Assembly (NCBI RefSeq): GCF_003688855.1
Contig: NZ_REFW01000002.1
Location: forward strand, 372,001-436,000
DNA: 64,000 nucleotides
Source of the DNA: Tessaracoccus antarcticus
Lineage (GTDB): Bacteria > Actinomycetota > Actinomycetes > Propionibacteriales > Propionibacteriaceae
Direction of reading: 5' to 3'
The notes beneath the pieces are model-generated. The model worked only from the letters and a program-made list of their open reading frames with translations. It made no database searches and was not told the DNA's origin. A program made the translations under genes and the position numbers. Shown in pieces: positions 51,398 through 61,819 of the stretch. The first letter of the stretch is position 1; each line of letters begins with the position of its first letter.

Positions 51398-53878
51398 GTG
51401 ACCCAGGACGTGGACCAGACGTCAAGAAGCTTCGACCGGGTGCAGGCCCAGGAGAAGTGGCAGGCATTCTGGGAGGAGGACGAGACCTTCCGCCCGCGGG
51501 ACGACGGCAGCCGTGAACGCCGCTACGTCCTCGACATGTTCCCCTACCCGTCCGGCGACCTTCACATGGGCCACGCCGAGGCCTACGCCATGGGCGACGT
51601 GCTCTCCCGGTTCTGGCGCTTGCAGGGCTATGACGTCATGCACCCCATCGGCTGGGACTCCTTCGGGCTGCCCGCTGAGAATGCCGCCATCAAAGCCAAC
51701 ACGCACCCCGCCACCTGGACGTACAACAACATCGAGACCCAGGCGCGGTCCCTGCGCCGCTACGGTCTGTCGCTGGACTGGTCGCGACGCCTCCACACCT
51801 CCGACGAGGAGTACTACCGCTGGACACAGTGGCTGTTCCTGAAGTTCCGTGAGCGTGGCCTTGCCTACCGCAAGAACTCGTTCGTGAACTGGTGCCCTTC
51901 TGATCAGACGGTGCTCGCCAACGAGCAGGTCGTGGGTGGCTTCTGCGAACGATGCGGCGCGGAGGTGACCAAACGCAAGCTGAACCAGTGGTACTTCAAG
52001 ATCACTGACTACGCCGAGCAGCTGCTGGATGACATGTCGCAGCTGGAGGGCGGCTGGCCGGACCACGTGCTGGCGATGCAGCGCAACTGGATCGGACGCT
52101 CGGAGGGTGCCCACGTCAAGTTCACGGTGGATGGCCGCGACGAGCCCATCACCGTGTTCACCACGCGTCCGGACACCCTCTTTGGTGCCACCTACATGGC
52201 CGTGGCGCCAGATGCGGCACTGGCCTCCGAGCTGGTCTCCGACGATCAGCGACCCGCCTTCGAGGCGTACGCGGACAAGGTGAAGAAGCAAACCGAGATC
52301 CAGCGGCAGTCCACGGACCACCCCAAGACCGGCGTCTTTCTGGGCGTGTACGCCACCAACCCCGTCAACGGCAAGCAGGTTCCCATCTGGGCGGCGGACT
52401 ATGTGCTGGCCGATTACGGCACGGGCGCCATCATGGCTGTCCCCGCCCACGACCAGCGCGACCTCGACTTCGCCCGCACCTACGACCTTCCCGTGGTCAC
52501 CGTGCTCGACGTCGATGGCACTGACCCGGCGGAGACCGGCATAGCCACCGTTGGGGACGGCGCCTACCTGAACTCCGGCCTGCTCAACGGCCTGACCGAC
52601 AAGGCCTCGGGCGTGTCCAGGATCATCCAGGAGCTCGAAGCCGACGGTGCCGGCACAGGCACCATCCAGTACCGGCTGCGCGACTGGCTGCTGTCACGCC
52701 AGCGTTTCTGGGGCTGTCCCATCCCCATCATCCACTGCGGGAAGTGCGGGGATGTCCCCGTTCCCGAGGAGCAGCTGCCCGTCCGGCTGCCGGACATGCG
52801 CGGTGCCGCCCTGTCACCCAAGGGCACCTCCCCGCTCGCGTCCGCCACGGACTGGGTGAACGTTGCCTGCCCTGCGTGCGGCGGGCGCGCCACCCGCGAC
52901 ACCGACACCATGGACACGTTCGTGGACTCGTCCTGGTACTTCTTCCGCTACTGCTCACCCCACTACACCGAGGGTCCGTTCGACCCGCAGGCGGTGGCCG
53001 ACTGGATGCCGGTGGCGCAGTACGTGGGTGGAGTGGAGCACGCCATCCTGCACCTCCTCTACATGCGGTTCTTCACCAAGGTGTTGCGCGACATGGGTCT
53101 GGTCTCCTTTGACGAGCCCATGCAGCGCCTTCTGAACCAGGGTCAGGTCATCAACGCGGGCAAAGCCATGAGCAAGTCCCTCGGCAATGGTGTGGACCTC
53201 GGCAAGGTGATTGACGAGTTCGGCGTCGACGCTGTCCGGCTCACCATGGTGTTCGCAGGCCCCCCCGAGGACGACATCGACTGGGCCGAGGTGTCCCCGG
53301 CGTCGTCGCTGAAGTTCTTGCAACGTGCGTACCGGATCGCCGCGGACGTCACGTCCGGGGTGGATGCCGACCTCAGGAACGGTGACCAGACCCTGCGACG
53401 TCAGACCCACAAGGCCATTGCCGAGATCACCACCCTGGTGGAGTCGGGCCGCTTCAACGTGGCGATCGCCCGCACCATGGAGATGGTCAACGCCACCCGC
53501 AAGGCCATCGACGGGTCGGCGGGCGGGGCCGACCCGGCCGTCCGCGAGGCCGCTGCGTTCGTGGCGCAGTCGCTGAGCCTCGTGGCACCGTACGTGGCGG
53601 AGGAGATGTGGGAGACGTTGGGTCTGCCGCCCTCGATCGCCAACAGCACCTGGCCCACGGCCGACCCCGCCCTCATGGTGGAGGACTCCGCCACCATGGT
53701 GGTGCAGATCCAGGGCAAGATCCGCGGCAAGATCGAGGTCCCCGCTGACATCGATGAGGACACCGCGCTGGAACTGGCACTGGCGGATCCGGGCGTGAAG
53801 CGCTCGCTGGATGGCCGCGAGGTGGTCAAGGTGATCGCACGCCTGCCCAAGATGTTGAGTCTGGTGCCCGGAAAGTAG
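51398..53878 (+). CDS. leuS: Leucyl-tRNA synthetase
   Basis: Class I aminoacyl-tRNA synthetase of 826 residues that charges tRNA-Leu. The HIGH signature is [17 protein letters not shown], and KMSKS appears as [14 protein letters not shown]. The inserted editing domain (about 215-400) has [20 protein letters not shown] and the cleft sequence [19 protein letters not shown]. The zinc-binding-like region has [22 protein letters not shown]-terminal anticodon-binding/LeuRS-specific domain ends the protein. GTG 51398 has AAGGAG five bases upstream. A 15-base-pair terminator follows. Confidence 0.98.
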   Translation: MTQDVDQTSRSFDRVQAQEKWQAFWEEDETFRPRDDGSRERRYVLDMFPYPSGDLHMGHAEAYAMGDVLSRFWRLQGYDVMHPIGWDSFGLPAENAAIKANTHPATWTYNNIETQARSLRRYGLSLDWSRRLHTSDEEYYRWTQWLFLKFRERGLAYRKNSFVNWCPSDQTVLANEQVVGGFCERCGAEVTKRKLNQWYFKITDYAEQLLDDMSQLEGGWPDHVLAMQRNWIGRSEGAHVKFTVDGRDEPITVFTTRPDTLFGATYMAVAPDAALASELVSDDQRPAFEAYADKVKKQTEIQRQSTDHPKTGVFLGVYATNPVNGKQVPIWAADYVLADYGTGAIMAVPAHDQRDLDFARTYDLPVVTVLDVDGTDPAETGIATVGDGAYLNSGLLNGLTDKASGVSRIIQELEADGAGTGTIQYRLRDWLLSRQRFWGCPIPIIHCGKCGDVPVPEEQLPVRLPDMRGAALSPKGTSPLASATDWVNVACPACGGRATRDTDTMDTFVDSSWYFFRYCSPHYTEGPFDPQAVADWMPVAQYVGGVEHAILHLLYMRFFTKVLRDMGLVSFDEPMQRLLNQGQVINAGKAMSKSLGNGVDLGKVIDEFGVDAVRLTMVFAGPPEDDIDWAEVSPASSLKFLQRAYRIAADVTSGVDADLRNGDQTLRRQTHKAIAEITTLVESGRFNVAIARTMEMVNATRKAIDGSAGGADPAVREAAAFVAQSLSLVAPYVAEEMWETLGLPPSIANSTWPTADPALMVEDSATMVVQIQGKIRGKIEVPADIDEDTALELALADPGVKRSLDGREVVKVIARLPKMLSLVPGK

Positions 53879-53898
53879 CCCCCCAGCACGAGTCACAG

Positions 53899-53929
53899 GC
53901 CGCCGCCGGGACACTGTCCCGGCGGCGGC
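53899..53929 (+). terminator. Terminator after leuS
   Basis: A perfect 15-base inverted repeat (53899-53913 and 53915-53929) that is very GC-rich, 20 bases after the leuS stop. Confidence 0.75.
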
Positions 53930-53989
53930 TTGTCCACATCAGGTGCCGTTCCTGGCGACGGGGCCTCCCTGCCGCCCAAGGTGGTGGGC

Positions 53990-54814
53990 ATGAGCCCAGG
54001 GACCCGAGCCAGCTTCGACGAGGAACTGGCGCGGGCACGCCTCGCGTTCATCAGCGCAGGTCAACAGCCTCTCGGCGCCCCCCGGCGGGCTGCCACCCCG
54101 CCGGAGCGTCCCGCCCCACCTCCACCTGAGGACTCCGAGGCGGCTCCGGCGGGCATCCCCCCGGGGCATTCCGGTGATCCAGCCGGGGTGCGCATCTTCG
54201 ACAGGTTCTCCCTCACCACACGACAGGCAGCAGCGGTGCTTGTCCTGCTGCTCTGCGGTGTGGCCGTGACTGTCCTGGCGCTGGGCCGAAGTTCCGCGAG
54301 TCAACTTCCCATCCCGCAGGAACCGGTGGTGTCGCCCTCCGTGTCCAGCGCCGGTCCCAGCCCGGGCCCCAGCCCACCGCCGCCGGTGCGGGTCCACGTT
54401 CTGGGTGCCGTGGTGTCACCCGGCGTCGTGACCATTCCCGCAGGTGCAATCGTTCAGGACGCAGTCCTTGCAGCTGGCGGGCTCCGGCAGGATGCCGATC
54501 CCGCCGAGCTCAATCTCGCTGCCCCCGTCAGCGACGGACAGCAGGTGATCGTCGGCACCACGGCCGCACCCCGGGGCGAGGTGAACCACCAGCCTGGGAC
54601 CACGCTCTCCAGCGAATCCGGAGGCCCCCTGAACCTCAACACGGCCACGGCATCCCAGTTGGAGGACCTCCCGGGGGTGGGCCCTGTACTGGCCTCAGCG
54701 ATCCTCGCATGGCGGGAAGAGCATGGAGAATTCACCTCGGTGGCAGAACTGCAGGAAGTCTCCGGGATCGGCCCCAAGAGCTTCGCCAAGCTGGAACCCC
54801 TGGTGACCTTGTGA
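53990..54814 (+). CDS. comEA: ComEA-like DNA-binding protein
   Basis: A 274-residue bitopic membrane protein that binds DNA at the cell surface during transformation. A Pro-rich cytoplasmic segment (about 1-75) precedes one helix (about 82-102: AAAVLVLLLCGVAVTVLALG). The SLBB-like domain follows (about 135-195; VHVLGAVVSPGVVTIPAG), and the C-terminal helix-hairpin-helix (about 215-274) contains LNLNTATASQLEDLPGVGP and GIGPKSFAKLEPLV. ATG 53990 is used; a TTG at 53930 would lie inside the leuS terminator. The stop overlaps comEC (GTGA). Confidence 0.9.
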   Translation: MSPGTRASFDEELARARLAFISAGQQPLGAPRRAATPPERPAPPPPEDSEAAPAGIPPGHSGDPAGVRIFDRFSLTTRQAAAVLVLLLCGVAVTVLALGRSSASQLPIPQEPVVSPSVSSAGPSPGPSPPPPVRVHVLGAVVSPGVVTIPAGAIVQDAVLAAGGLRQDADPAELNLAAPVSDGQQVIVGTTAAPRGEVNHQPGTTLSSESGGPLNLNTATASQLEDLPGVGPVLASAILAWREEHGEFTSVAELQEVSGIGPKSFAKLEPLVTL

Positions 54815-57138
54815 AGCCGCAGGACTGGCGCCTCGCGCCGCTGGCTGCGGCAGCGTGGGGTGGTGCCTGGCTGGGGTCTTCAGGGTGGCGGCCCGGTTGG
54901 GCCCCGGTGCTGGCCGCCTGTGCTGCGCTCCTGGTGGTGGCTGTCGGAGCGCATGTGGGCAATCGCAGGTGGATGGTGCTGGTGGTGGTTGTACTGGTGG
55001 TGACCACCGTCTTGACGGTTCTGCGCGCCGGCAGCCTCCAGTCCGCAGCCCCCGCCCAGCTTGCTGCACAGTCCGCCGCGGCCACCGCAGTGGTCAAACT
55101 CGTGGGGGAGCCGTACTCAAGGACGGACGAGGGGCGTCGGCTGAAGGTGGCCGTCGCCCGGGCCCAGCTCAACGAGTTGCGTGCCCGCGGGGTCACCATC
55201 ACCACGTCGCAGCCCATCGTGATCTTCGCCTCCGGCGGACTTGCCGAGGAGTTTGTCGCCGCTGCACCCGGTGGCACGTACGAGGTGCATGGAGTTCTGG
55301 CACCAGCGGAGCCGGGCTCTGCCGAGGCGCTGGTACTGCGCGCCCGCTCGTTGTCATCCCAACTGGCGCCCCCCGGGCCCCTCGACACCCTGGTCAACGG
55401 CTTGCGCATCGGACTGCGGGACAGCACGGCCCACTCCCCGCCGCTGCAGGCGGCGCTGGTGCCGTCGCTCGTGGTGGGCGACAGATCGGACATCACCGAT
55501 GCGATGGATGCCCAGTTCAAGGCCACATCCCTGTCCCACCTGATGGCGGTCAGCGGATCGAACCTGTCGCTCATGCTCGTGGTGCTGCTTGCCCTCACGC
55601 GTGCCGTTGGTGTGCGGGGCTGGTGGGTCCGTGTGGTGGCCATGGCCGGGGTGGCGATGTTCGTGCTTGTCTGCAGGGGAGAACCATCCGTGGTGCGCGC
55701 CGCTGCCATGGGGCTGGTGGCCGTGTCCGCGACGGGGGCGGGCAGAGGCCGCCGCAGCGTACGGAACCTGTCCCTGGCCGTGTTGTGCCTGATGCTGGTG
55801 GACCCGTGGCTGTCACGGACGTGGGGGTTCGCGCTGTCGGTGGCGGCCTGCTCCGGGATCGCACTGTGGTCGCCCGGTTGGGTGGAAGCCCTGTGCGCGT
55901 GGGCGCCCCGGTGGGTGGCGGAGGCACTGGCCATCCCCTTGGCGGCGCAACTCGCCACGCAGCCGCTGATCGTTGCACTCTCTGGTCAGGTCTCGGTGAT
56001 CGGGGTCCTCGCCAACGCACTGGCCGGCCCCTTCGTCGGTCCGGCGACAGTACTGGGCCTTGCCGCCATGTGCACCGCCTTCCTGCCGGTGGTCTCGGTG
56101 TCGCTCGGGTGGCTCGCCGGCTGGTGCGTGCAGCCCATCATCTGGGTGGCCCAGTTCGGCGCCGCGCTGCCGTCGGCGGCCTGGTCCTGGCCCGCGACGC
56201 CTGTGGGGGTGGGGCTTTCCGGGGCTGCGTGTGTGCTGGCGGGGTCACTCGTGGTGCACGCGCTGCGTCGACGTATCACCACGGTGGCCCTGCTGGCAGT
56301 TCTGATCGTGGGCTCCCTCCTGCGCCCGGTGGCCTGGGGGTGGCCCGGAGGGTGGCAGGTGGTCTTCTGCGATGTGGGGCAGGGGGATGCCACGGTGCTG
56401 CGCGCAGGTGCGGCGACGGCGGTCCTCGTCGATACCGGACCCGAACCGGCGCCCGTGCTGGACTGTCTCAGCTCCCTCGGAATCCGACGCATCCCCCTGC
56501 TGGTCCTCACCCACTTCCACGCCGACCACATCGGTGGGGTCCAGGAGGTCATTCGCCGGTTTCGTCCCGACGTCGTCCTTGTCAGTCCCTTTGATTCCCC
56601 AGGACCCGGCGCCGATTCCGTCCGGCGGGAGGCCGACGGTGTGGGCGCGATTCTGTCGCAGGCCGAGCCCGGGTCGAGCGTGGTCGTGGGCGACGTGAAG
56701 TGGACCACCGTGTCGGCGGTGGACATGGGGGACACTGCGGTGGGGGGCGACGGCCAGAGTGAGGCGGAGAACAACTCCTCGGTGGTGGCCGTGGTGGAGG
56801 TCTCAGGCCTGCGGATACTGCTGCCCGGGGACGCGGAACCCATGGGCCAACAGCGTGCCCTGGCGGAGGCCAGCCGGCGCGGAATCAGCCTGCGGACTCA
56901 CGTCCTGAAGCTCCCACACCACGGATCCGCTCACCAGGAGCCCCGCTTCTTCGCAGCGTCTGGGGCGTCGCTGGGTGTGGTCAGTGCGGGGCTGGACAAC
57001 GACTACGGCCACCCCGCCAAGGCGGCCCTGGACCTTGCGGTCCGTGACGGCATGGCTGTGGCGCGCACAGACCGTGACGGGGCCGTGGCCGTGTCGCTGG
57101 TCGACGGGCACCTCACGGTTCGCCGCATGGGCCGATGA
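54811..57138 (+). CDS. comEC: ComEC/Rec2 DNA-uptake channel with metallo-hydrolase domain
   Basis: A 775-residue membrane protein predicted to form the channel for incoming single-stranded DNA. The N-terminal OB-like domain (about 60-200) is followed by the Competence domain with about ten helices (about 210-500; SLSHLMAVSGSNLSLMLVVL, then CRGEPSVVRAAAMG). The C-terminal metallo-beta-lactamase-like domain (about 515-775) contains VLTHFHADHIGG, LLPGDAE and VLKLPHHGSAHQEP. GTG 54811 overlaps the comEA stop. A strong hairpin follows at 57139-57172. Confidence 0.95.
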   Translation: MKPQDWRLAPLAAAAWGGAWLGSSGWRPGWAPVLAACAALLVVAVGAHVGNRRWMVLVVVVLVVTTVLTVLRAGSLQSAAPAQLAAQSAAATAVVKLVGEPYSRTDEGRRLKVAVARAQLNELRARGVTITTSQPIVIFASGGLAEEFVAAAPGGTYEVHGVLAPAEPGSAEALVLRARSLSSQLAPPGPLDTLVNGLRIGLRDSTAHSPPLQAALVPSLVVGDRSDITDAMDAQFKATSLSHLMAVSGSNLSLMLVVLLALTRAVGVRGWWVRVVAMAGVAMFVLVCRGEPSVVRAAAMGLVAVSATGAGRGRRSVRNLSLAVLCLMLVDPWLSRTWGFALSVAACSGIALWSPGWVEALCAWAPRWVAEALAIPLAAQLATQPLIVALSGQVSVIGVLANALAGPFVGPATVLGLAAMCTAFLPVVSVSLGWLAGWCVQPIIWVAQFGAALPSAAWSWPATPVGVGLSGAACVLAGSLVVHALRRRITTVALLAVLIVGSLLRPVAWGWPGGWQVVFCDVGQGDATVLRAGAATAVLVDTGPEPAPVLDCLSSLGIRRIPLLVLTHFHADHIGGVQEVIRRFRPDVVLVSPFDSPGPGADSVRREADGVGAILSQAEPGSSVVVGDVKWTTVSAVDMGDTAVGGDGQSEAENNSSVVAVVEVSGLRILLPGDAEPMGQQRALAEASRRGISLRTHVLKLPHHGSAHQEPRFFAASGASLGVVSAGLDNDYGHPAKAALDLAVRDGMAVARTDRDGAVAVSLVDGHLTVRRMGR

Positions 57139-57172
57139 CCACCGGGGTCCGCGGATGCGCGGCCCCCGGTGG
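57139..57172. terminator. Bidirectional terminator between comEC and the Gfo/Idh gene
   Basis: CCACCGGGG (57139-57147) pairs with CCCCGGTGG (57164-57172), and an inner CCGCG/CGCGG stem extends it with one mismatch and a four-base loop. It lies directly after the comEC stop and six bases before the stop of the leftward gene. Confidence 0.75.
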
Positions 57173-57177
57173 GTGGG

Positions 57178-58176
57178 TCAGATCAGCGTGGACGGGCGGG
57201 GATCCAGTCCTGCGGCTCGGTACATGGCGTCGATGACCTCCATGTTCGCCACCGCATCAGAAGGTCCCGTGGCTACGGCCACGCCGTCCCGGACAGCTGC
57301 GACGAACGCCGCCAATTGGGCGGCGTAGCTCGATGGCTGCTGCGGAATCTCCTGTGTGGTGGTGCCACCCTCCACCGTGAGAGTGATCCTGTTGCCGGCC
57401 TGCGGGTGCACGAAGTGGTCCACGTCGATGGTCCCCAGCGTGCCCGTGATACGCGCGCTCTGTTCCTCCGCGTCCTCCAGCAGCGAGCTGCGCACCGTCG
57501 AGGTCACCCCGCCATGGAACTGCAGCTTCGCCTCCAGTGCCTCGTCCACCTGTCCTCCGTCGACCCTGCGGGCCGAGGCCGAGAGCACCTCGGGTTCGGA
57601 ACCCATCAGCGTCCGGACCAGGTGCAGCGGGTAGCACCCGAGGTCCATGGTCGCGCCGCCGCCCAGCGGCAGCTGGTAACGGATGTTGCTGCGGTCAGGC
57701 ATGTGAATGTCGAAGGTGGCGCTGATGTCGGTCACATCCCCCACGAGACCCATGGCCAGCATCTCCTGCAACCTCGGCAGCAGTGCGTGGTAGCGGTAGT
57801 GGAAGGCCTCCATGAGCACCGTGTCGCTCATGGCCGCCACCTCCGCCACCTGGCGCGCCTCGCTCGCGTTGGCGGCGAACGGCTTCTCCACGAGGACGTG
57901 CTTGCCGGCCTGCAGCGCCCGGATGCTCCAGTGTGCGTGGTGGGAGGCGGGCAGCGGAATATAGATGGCGTCCAGGTCAGGGGAGTCAACCACGTCGTCG
58001 TAGGAGTCGAGAACCGTGGCGATCCCGTGCTCCGAGGCGTAGGCCTCTGCTCGGCCCCGGTCACGGGCGGCCACGGCAGCCAACTGCACGTCGTCCCGTC
58101 CCGCCGCCGGCTCGATGAGAGCACGCCCGGTGATGCGGGCGGCGCCGAGAATTCCGATCCTGATGGGGTTCGACAT
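57178..58176 (-). CDS. Gfo/Idh/MocA-family oxidoreductase
   Basis: A 332-residue NAD(P)-dependent sugar or cyclitol dehydrogenase-like protein. The Rossmann motif is RIGILGAARITGRALIEPAA, followed by the EKP motif VLVEKPFAANASEARQVAEV. The C-terminal alpha/beta domain contains GALMDLGCYPLHL-like PLGGGATMDLGCYPLHLVRT with the conserved Asp and His. The substrate is unknown. ATG 58176 is the normal start. The divergent holA start is 90 bases away. Confidence 0.92.
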   Translation of the reverse strand: MSNPIRIGILGAARITGRALIEPAAGRDDVQLAAVAARDRGRAEAYASEHGIATVLDSYDDVVDSPDLDAIYIPLPASHHAHWSIRALQAGKHVLVEKPFAANASEARQVAEVAAMSDTVLMEAFHYRYHALLPRLQEMLAMGLVGDVTDISATFDIHMPDRSNIRYQLPLGGGATMDLGCYPLHLVRTLMGSEPEVLSASARRVDGGQVDEALEAKLQFHGGVTSTVRSSLLEDAEEQSARITGTLGTIDVDHFVHPQAGNRITLTVEGGTTTQEIPQQPSSYAAQLAAFVAAVRDGVAVATGPSDAVANMEVIDAMYRAAGLDPRPSTLI

Positions 58177-58265
58177 CGATGTCCCTTTCCAATCGCTTCG
58201 TGTCCGCCCACACTAGGGCAGCGCAGCGGTGCGCGGTGTCACCCGCAGGTGGCAAGCTAGGCACC

Positions 58266-59228
58266 GTGACTGCTTTCGGATCTGCCCTGCTGGTGACGGG
58301 GAGCGAACAACTCCTGGCCTCCCGTGCCGTGGACGGTCGTCGACGGACGGCGGAAACCGAGCAGCCCGGCGCCGACATCAACCGCATCAACGCGCTGGAG
58401 CTCGGCACGTCGATGCTCTCGGAGGTGGTCGGGGGTTCCCTATTCTCCAGCCACATCATCGCCATCATCGACGACGTGGGCGCCACACCACCCGATGTGG
58501 TGGACCAGCTCATCGCCACCGCCAAGGACCCGGGTGACGACCTGTGTCTCATTCTCGTGCACGAAGGTGGGAACAAGGGCAAGGGGCTCATCGACAAGCT
58601 CAAGAAGGCCAAGATCGAGACCGTTGCCGTGGCAGCACCCAAGGCGTGGGAGTTGCCGAAGTTCTGCCAGCAGGAGGCCCGGCGGTTGAAAGTGGGCTTG
58701 GACCAGGAGGCCGCCAACGCGCTGGTCTCCGCCGTCGGCACGGACCTGCGGGCGCTGGTGTCCGCTCTGTCGCAGTTGGCCGACGACGCTGGCGGCGAGA
58801 CAATCGACGCCAAGCTGGTCCAGCGGTACTTCGCAGGACGCGCGGACGTGACGTCCTTCGCAGTGGCGGACGCGGTTCTGGCTGGCAACACGTCGCTGGC
58901 ACTTGAGAGGTTGCGGTGGGCACTGAACTCCGGCGCTGCACCGGTGCTCGTGACCAGTGCCATGGCCGGGGCTTTCCGTGGCATGGGCAAATATCTCGAC
59001 GCCCAGGGCAACCGCATGAACGATTACGACCTGGCCCGACAGATCGGCCTGCCGCCCTGGAAACTGAAGGACTACTCACGCACGTCGCGGAATTGGCAGC
59101 AGGCGGGCATCTCTGCTTCCATCAAACTGATCGCCCTTGCTGACGCTGACGTCAAGGGAGCCGCCACCAACGCCGAGTACGCGCTGGAGAAAATGGTGTT
59201 GGGCGTACTGTCCCACCGCCGCCACTGA
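58266..59228 (+). CDS. holA: DNA polymerase III delta subunit
   Basis: The clamp-loader delta subunit, 320 residues, opens the sliding clamp with tau/gamma and delta-prime. It matches the actinobacterial form: LLVTGSEQLLASRAVD at the N-terminus, RINALELGTSMLSEVVGGSLF, VDQLIATAKDPGDDLCLILVH, VTSFAVADAVLAG and the C-terminal ALEKMVLGVLSHRR. The P-loop is absent, as usual for delta. The GTG start at 58266 aligns with family N-termini. The order comEC-holA-rpsT is widely conserved, here with the Gfo/Idh gene inserted. Confidence 0.94.
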   Translation: MTAFGSALLVTGSEQLLASRAVDGRRRTAETEQPGADINRINALELGTSMLSEVVGGSLFSSHIIAIIDDVGATPPDVVDQLIATAKDPGDDLCLILVHEGGNKGKGLIDKLKKAKIETVAVAAPKAWELPKFCQQEARRLKVGLDQEAANALVSAVGTDLRALVSALSQLADDAGGETIDAKLVQRYFAGRADVTSFAVADAVLAGNTSLALERLRWALNSGAAPVLVTSAMAGAFRGMGKYLDAQGNRMNDYDLARQIGLPPWKLKDYSRTSRNWQQAGISASIKLIALADADVKGAATNAEYALEKMVLGVLSHRRH

Positions 59229-59361
59229 CGCCGCCCCCGCAATGTCCCCTCACAGTCGCGGGTGGCCGTCAACGCTGACGAAGCATCGTCCTCCTGCTGG
59301 CGAGGTGCTCCACACAGGCGCGCTGCGCTACCATCCACGCTCGACGTCAGGCAACGTCAAA

Positions 59362-59395
59362 CAGCGCCCTGACCACCGAGTGGATCAGGGCGCTG
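59362..59395. terminator. Hairpin between holA and rpsT
   Basis: CAGCGCCCTGA (59362-59372) pairs with TCAGGGCGCTG (59385-59395), an 11-base-pair stem extended by CCA/TGG inside. It lies downstream of both convergent genes. Confidence 0.7.
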
Positions 59396-59415
59396 GAAAC
59401 GCGCAGTCGTGAGAC

Positions 59416-59679
59416 TCAGGCCAGGGCGTGAGCAGTCGACGAAATCGCCGACTTGCGGTTTGCAGCCTGGTTGCTGTGGATGACGCCCTTGCTCACGGCG
59501 CGATCGAGGGAGCGGTTGGCAACCTGGGCCAACTCGACAGCCTTCTCATTGTTGCCCTGGGCAACTGCGGTACGGAACGCTCGCACGTGGGTACGCAGCT
59601 CGGCCTTGACGGCCTTGTTGCGCTGACGCGCGATCTCGTTGGTCTTGTTCCGCTTCTTCTGGGACTTGATGTTCGCCAC
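59416..59679 (-). CDS. rpsT: 30S ribosomal protein S20
   Basis: An 87-residue basic protein of the small ribosomal subunit that binds 16S rRNA. The family start [15 protein letters not shown] is complete, and the helical body and [15 protein letters not shown] end are typical. The start codon is GTG at 59679 with GAGG eight bases upstream. Transcribed opposite to holA and lepA. Confidence 0.97.
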   Translation of the reverse strand: MANIKSQKKRNKTNEIARQRNKAVKAELRTHVRAFRTAVAQGNNEKAVELAQVANRSLDRAVSKGVIHSNQAANRKSAISSTAHALA

Positions 59680-59956
59680 TTGGCAAGCCTCACTCGGTGC
59701 TTTGTTACTGAACTTGGACGCGCAAATTCACGCGACGCCCTAGGTTACCCGAGCCCGGTTGCCTCAACCAAATTCTGGTGCGCTGCGCTGGCAGGGTCCT
59801 GATCACCACCACGGTTCCGCCTCTCATTGCAACGACCCCTGGGCCCACCCGCCGGTGGGCTGTCCCACGGTGGCTGTGGTGTGCACGGGAAGGTTTCGGT
59901 GGCACCGCCCATCCGTGAGAAGATGACACGTCCACCCTCGACCACAAGGAATGTGA

Positions 59957-61786
59957 ATGCCCCCACCGCGTCCAGGCAGGACCGATCCGGCGATCATCCG
60001 CAACTTCTGCATCATCGCCCACATCGACCACGGAAAGTCGACGCTGGCGGATCGTATGCTGCAGTTGACCGGTGTTGTCGACGGCCGCAGCATGCGTGCG
60101 CAGTACTTGGACCGCATGGACATTGAGCGGGAGCGTGGCATCACCATCAAGAGCCAGGCCGTCCGCATGCCGTGGACCCACGAGGGGCAGATCCACGTCC
60201 TGAACATGATCGACACCCCCGGGCACGTCGACTTCACCTACGAAGTGTCGCGCTCCCTGGCCGCTTGCGAGGGCGCTCTGCTCCTCGTCGACGCCGCCCA
60301 GGGGATCGAGGCCCAGACGCTGGCCAACCTCTACCTCGCGCTCGAGGCTGACCTGCAGATCATCCCGGTGTTGAACAAGATCGACCTGCCCGGCGCGCAG
60401 CCCGAGAAGTACGCTGCAGAACTGGCCGGCATCATCGGCTGCGATCCCAGCGACGTCCTGCTGGTCTCGGCCAAGACCGGCATGGGCGTGGAGACGCTGC
60501 TCAACGAGATCGTGAAGCAGATCCCGGCCCCCCTCGGCGACCCCAACGCCCCCGCGCGTGCCCTGATCTTCGACTCGGTCTACGACACCTATCGCGGTGT
60601 CGTCACCTATGTTCGCGTGATCGACGGGGAACTCAGCGGCCGCGAACGCATTCTGATGATGTCCAGCAAGACGGAGCACGAACTCCTCGAGGTGGGCGTC
60701 ATCTCCCCCGAACCCGTCAAGTCGGACTCGATCGGTGTCGGCGAGGTGGGATACCTCATCACCGGCGTCAAGGACGTCCGCCAGTCCCGCGTCGGTGACA
60801 CCATCACCGCCGCCCACAAGCCGGCAACCGTGGCTCTCGGCGGTTACCGGGACCCCAACCCGATGGTGTACTCGGGTCTGTACCCCATCGACGGCGACGA
60901 GTTCAACATGCTCCGCGAGGCGCTGGAGAAGCTCCAGCTCAATGACGCGGCCCTCGTCTGGGAACCGGAGACCTCCGGTGCGCTCGGCTTCGGATTCCGT
61001 ATCGGATTCCTGGGCCTGCTCCACATGGAGATCGTGCGCGAAAGGCTGGAACGCGAGTTCAACCTGTCGCTCATCTCGACGGCCCCCAACGTGGTCTACG
61101 ACGTCGTGATGGAGGACGGGACCAAGCACCACGTCACCAACCCGTCGGAGTACCCCGAGGGCAAGATCTCGGAGGTCTTCGAACCCGTCGTCAACGCCAC
61201 CATCCTCGCCCCCGCCGAGTACATCGGTGTGATCCTGGAACTGTGCCAGATGCGTCGAGGCATCCAGAAGGGGCTCGACTACATCAGCGAGGACCGGGTG
61301 GAGATCCGCTATGCCCTCCCGCTCGCCGAGATCGTCTTCGACTTCTTCGATGCGCTGAAGTCCCGTACCAAGGGCTATGCCTCGCTTGACTACGACCCCG
61401 CCGGAGAGGAAGCAGCAGACCTCGTGAAGGTGGACATCCTGTTGCAGGGTGAGACCGTGGATGCGTTCAGCTCCATCGTGCACCGCGACAAGGCGTACAG
61501 CTACGGCCTCATGATGGCCGGGAAGTTGAAGGAACTCATCCCCCGGCAGCAGTTCGAGGTGCCCATCCAGGCTGCCATCGGCTCCCGGGTGATCGCCCGC
61601 GAAACCATCCGCGCCATGCGCAAGGACGTGCTCGCAAAATGCTACGGCGGTGACATCTCCCGCAAGCGGAAGCTGCTGGAGAAGCAGAAGGAGGGCAAGA
61701 AGCGCATGAAGATGGTGGGCAGGGTCGAGGTGCCGCAGGAAGCCTTCGTCGCCGCCTTGTCCACCACCGAAGCGCCGAAGAAGTAA
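59957..61786 (+). CDS. lepA: Elongation factor 4 (LepA)
   Basis: A 609-residue translational GTPase that acts on stalled or initiating ribosomes. The G1 motif is [16 protein letters not shown], then the switch [17 protein letters not shown]3 [10 protein letters not shown] and G4 [11 protein letters not shown]. Domains II, III and V follow, and the C-terminal domain specific to LepA contains [20 protein letters not shown]. The ATG start is at 59957 after an AAGGAATG context. It has its own upstream region (277 bases shared with divergent rpsT). Confidence 0.98.
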   Translation: MPPPRPGRTDPAIIRNFCIIAHIDHGKSTLADRMLQLTGVVDGRSMRAQYLDRMDIERERGITIKSQAVRMPWTHEGQIHVLNMIDTPGHVDFTYEVSRSLAACEGALLLVDAAQGIEAQTLANLYLALEADLQIIPVLNKIDLPGAQPEKYAAELAGIIGCDPSDVLLVSAKTGMGVETLLNEIVKQIPAPLGDPNAPARALIFDSVYDTYRGVVTYVRVIDGELSGRERILMMSSKTEHELLEVGVISPEPVKSDSIGVGEVGYLITGVKDVRQSRVGDTITAAHKPATVALGGYRDPNPMVYSGLYPIDGDEFNMLREALEKLQLNDAALVWEPETSGALGFGFRIGFLGLLHMEIVRERLEREFNLSLISTAPNVVYDVVMEDGTKHHVTNPSEYPEGKISEVFEPVVNATILAPAEYIGVILELCQMRRGIQKGLDYISEDRVEIRYALPLAEIVFDFFDALKSRTKGYASLDYDPAGEEAADLVKVDILLQGETVDAFSSIVHRDKAYSYGLMMAGKLKELIPRQQFEVPIQAAIGSRVIARETIRAMRKDVLAKCYGGDISRKRKLLEKQKEGKKRMKMVGRVEVPQEAFVAALSTTEAPKK

Positions 61787-61819
61787 TCTCCCGCAGAAGG
61801 GTCCAGAGTTCCGCAACCT

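Noticed and set aside
53930-53989. An earlier TTG start for ComEA
   Set aside because: It lies in the right arm of the leuS terminator region and adds residues not seen in the family.
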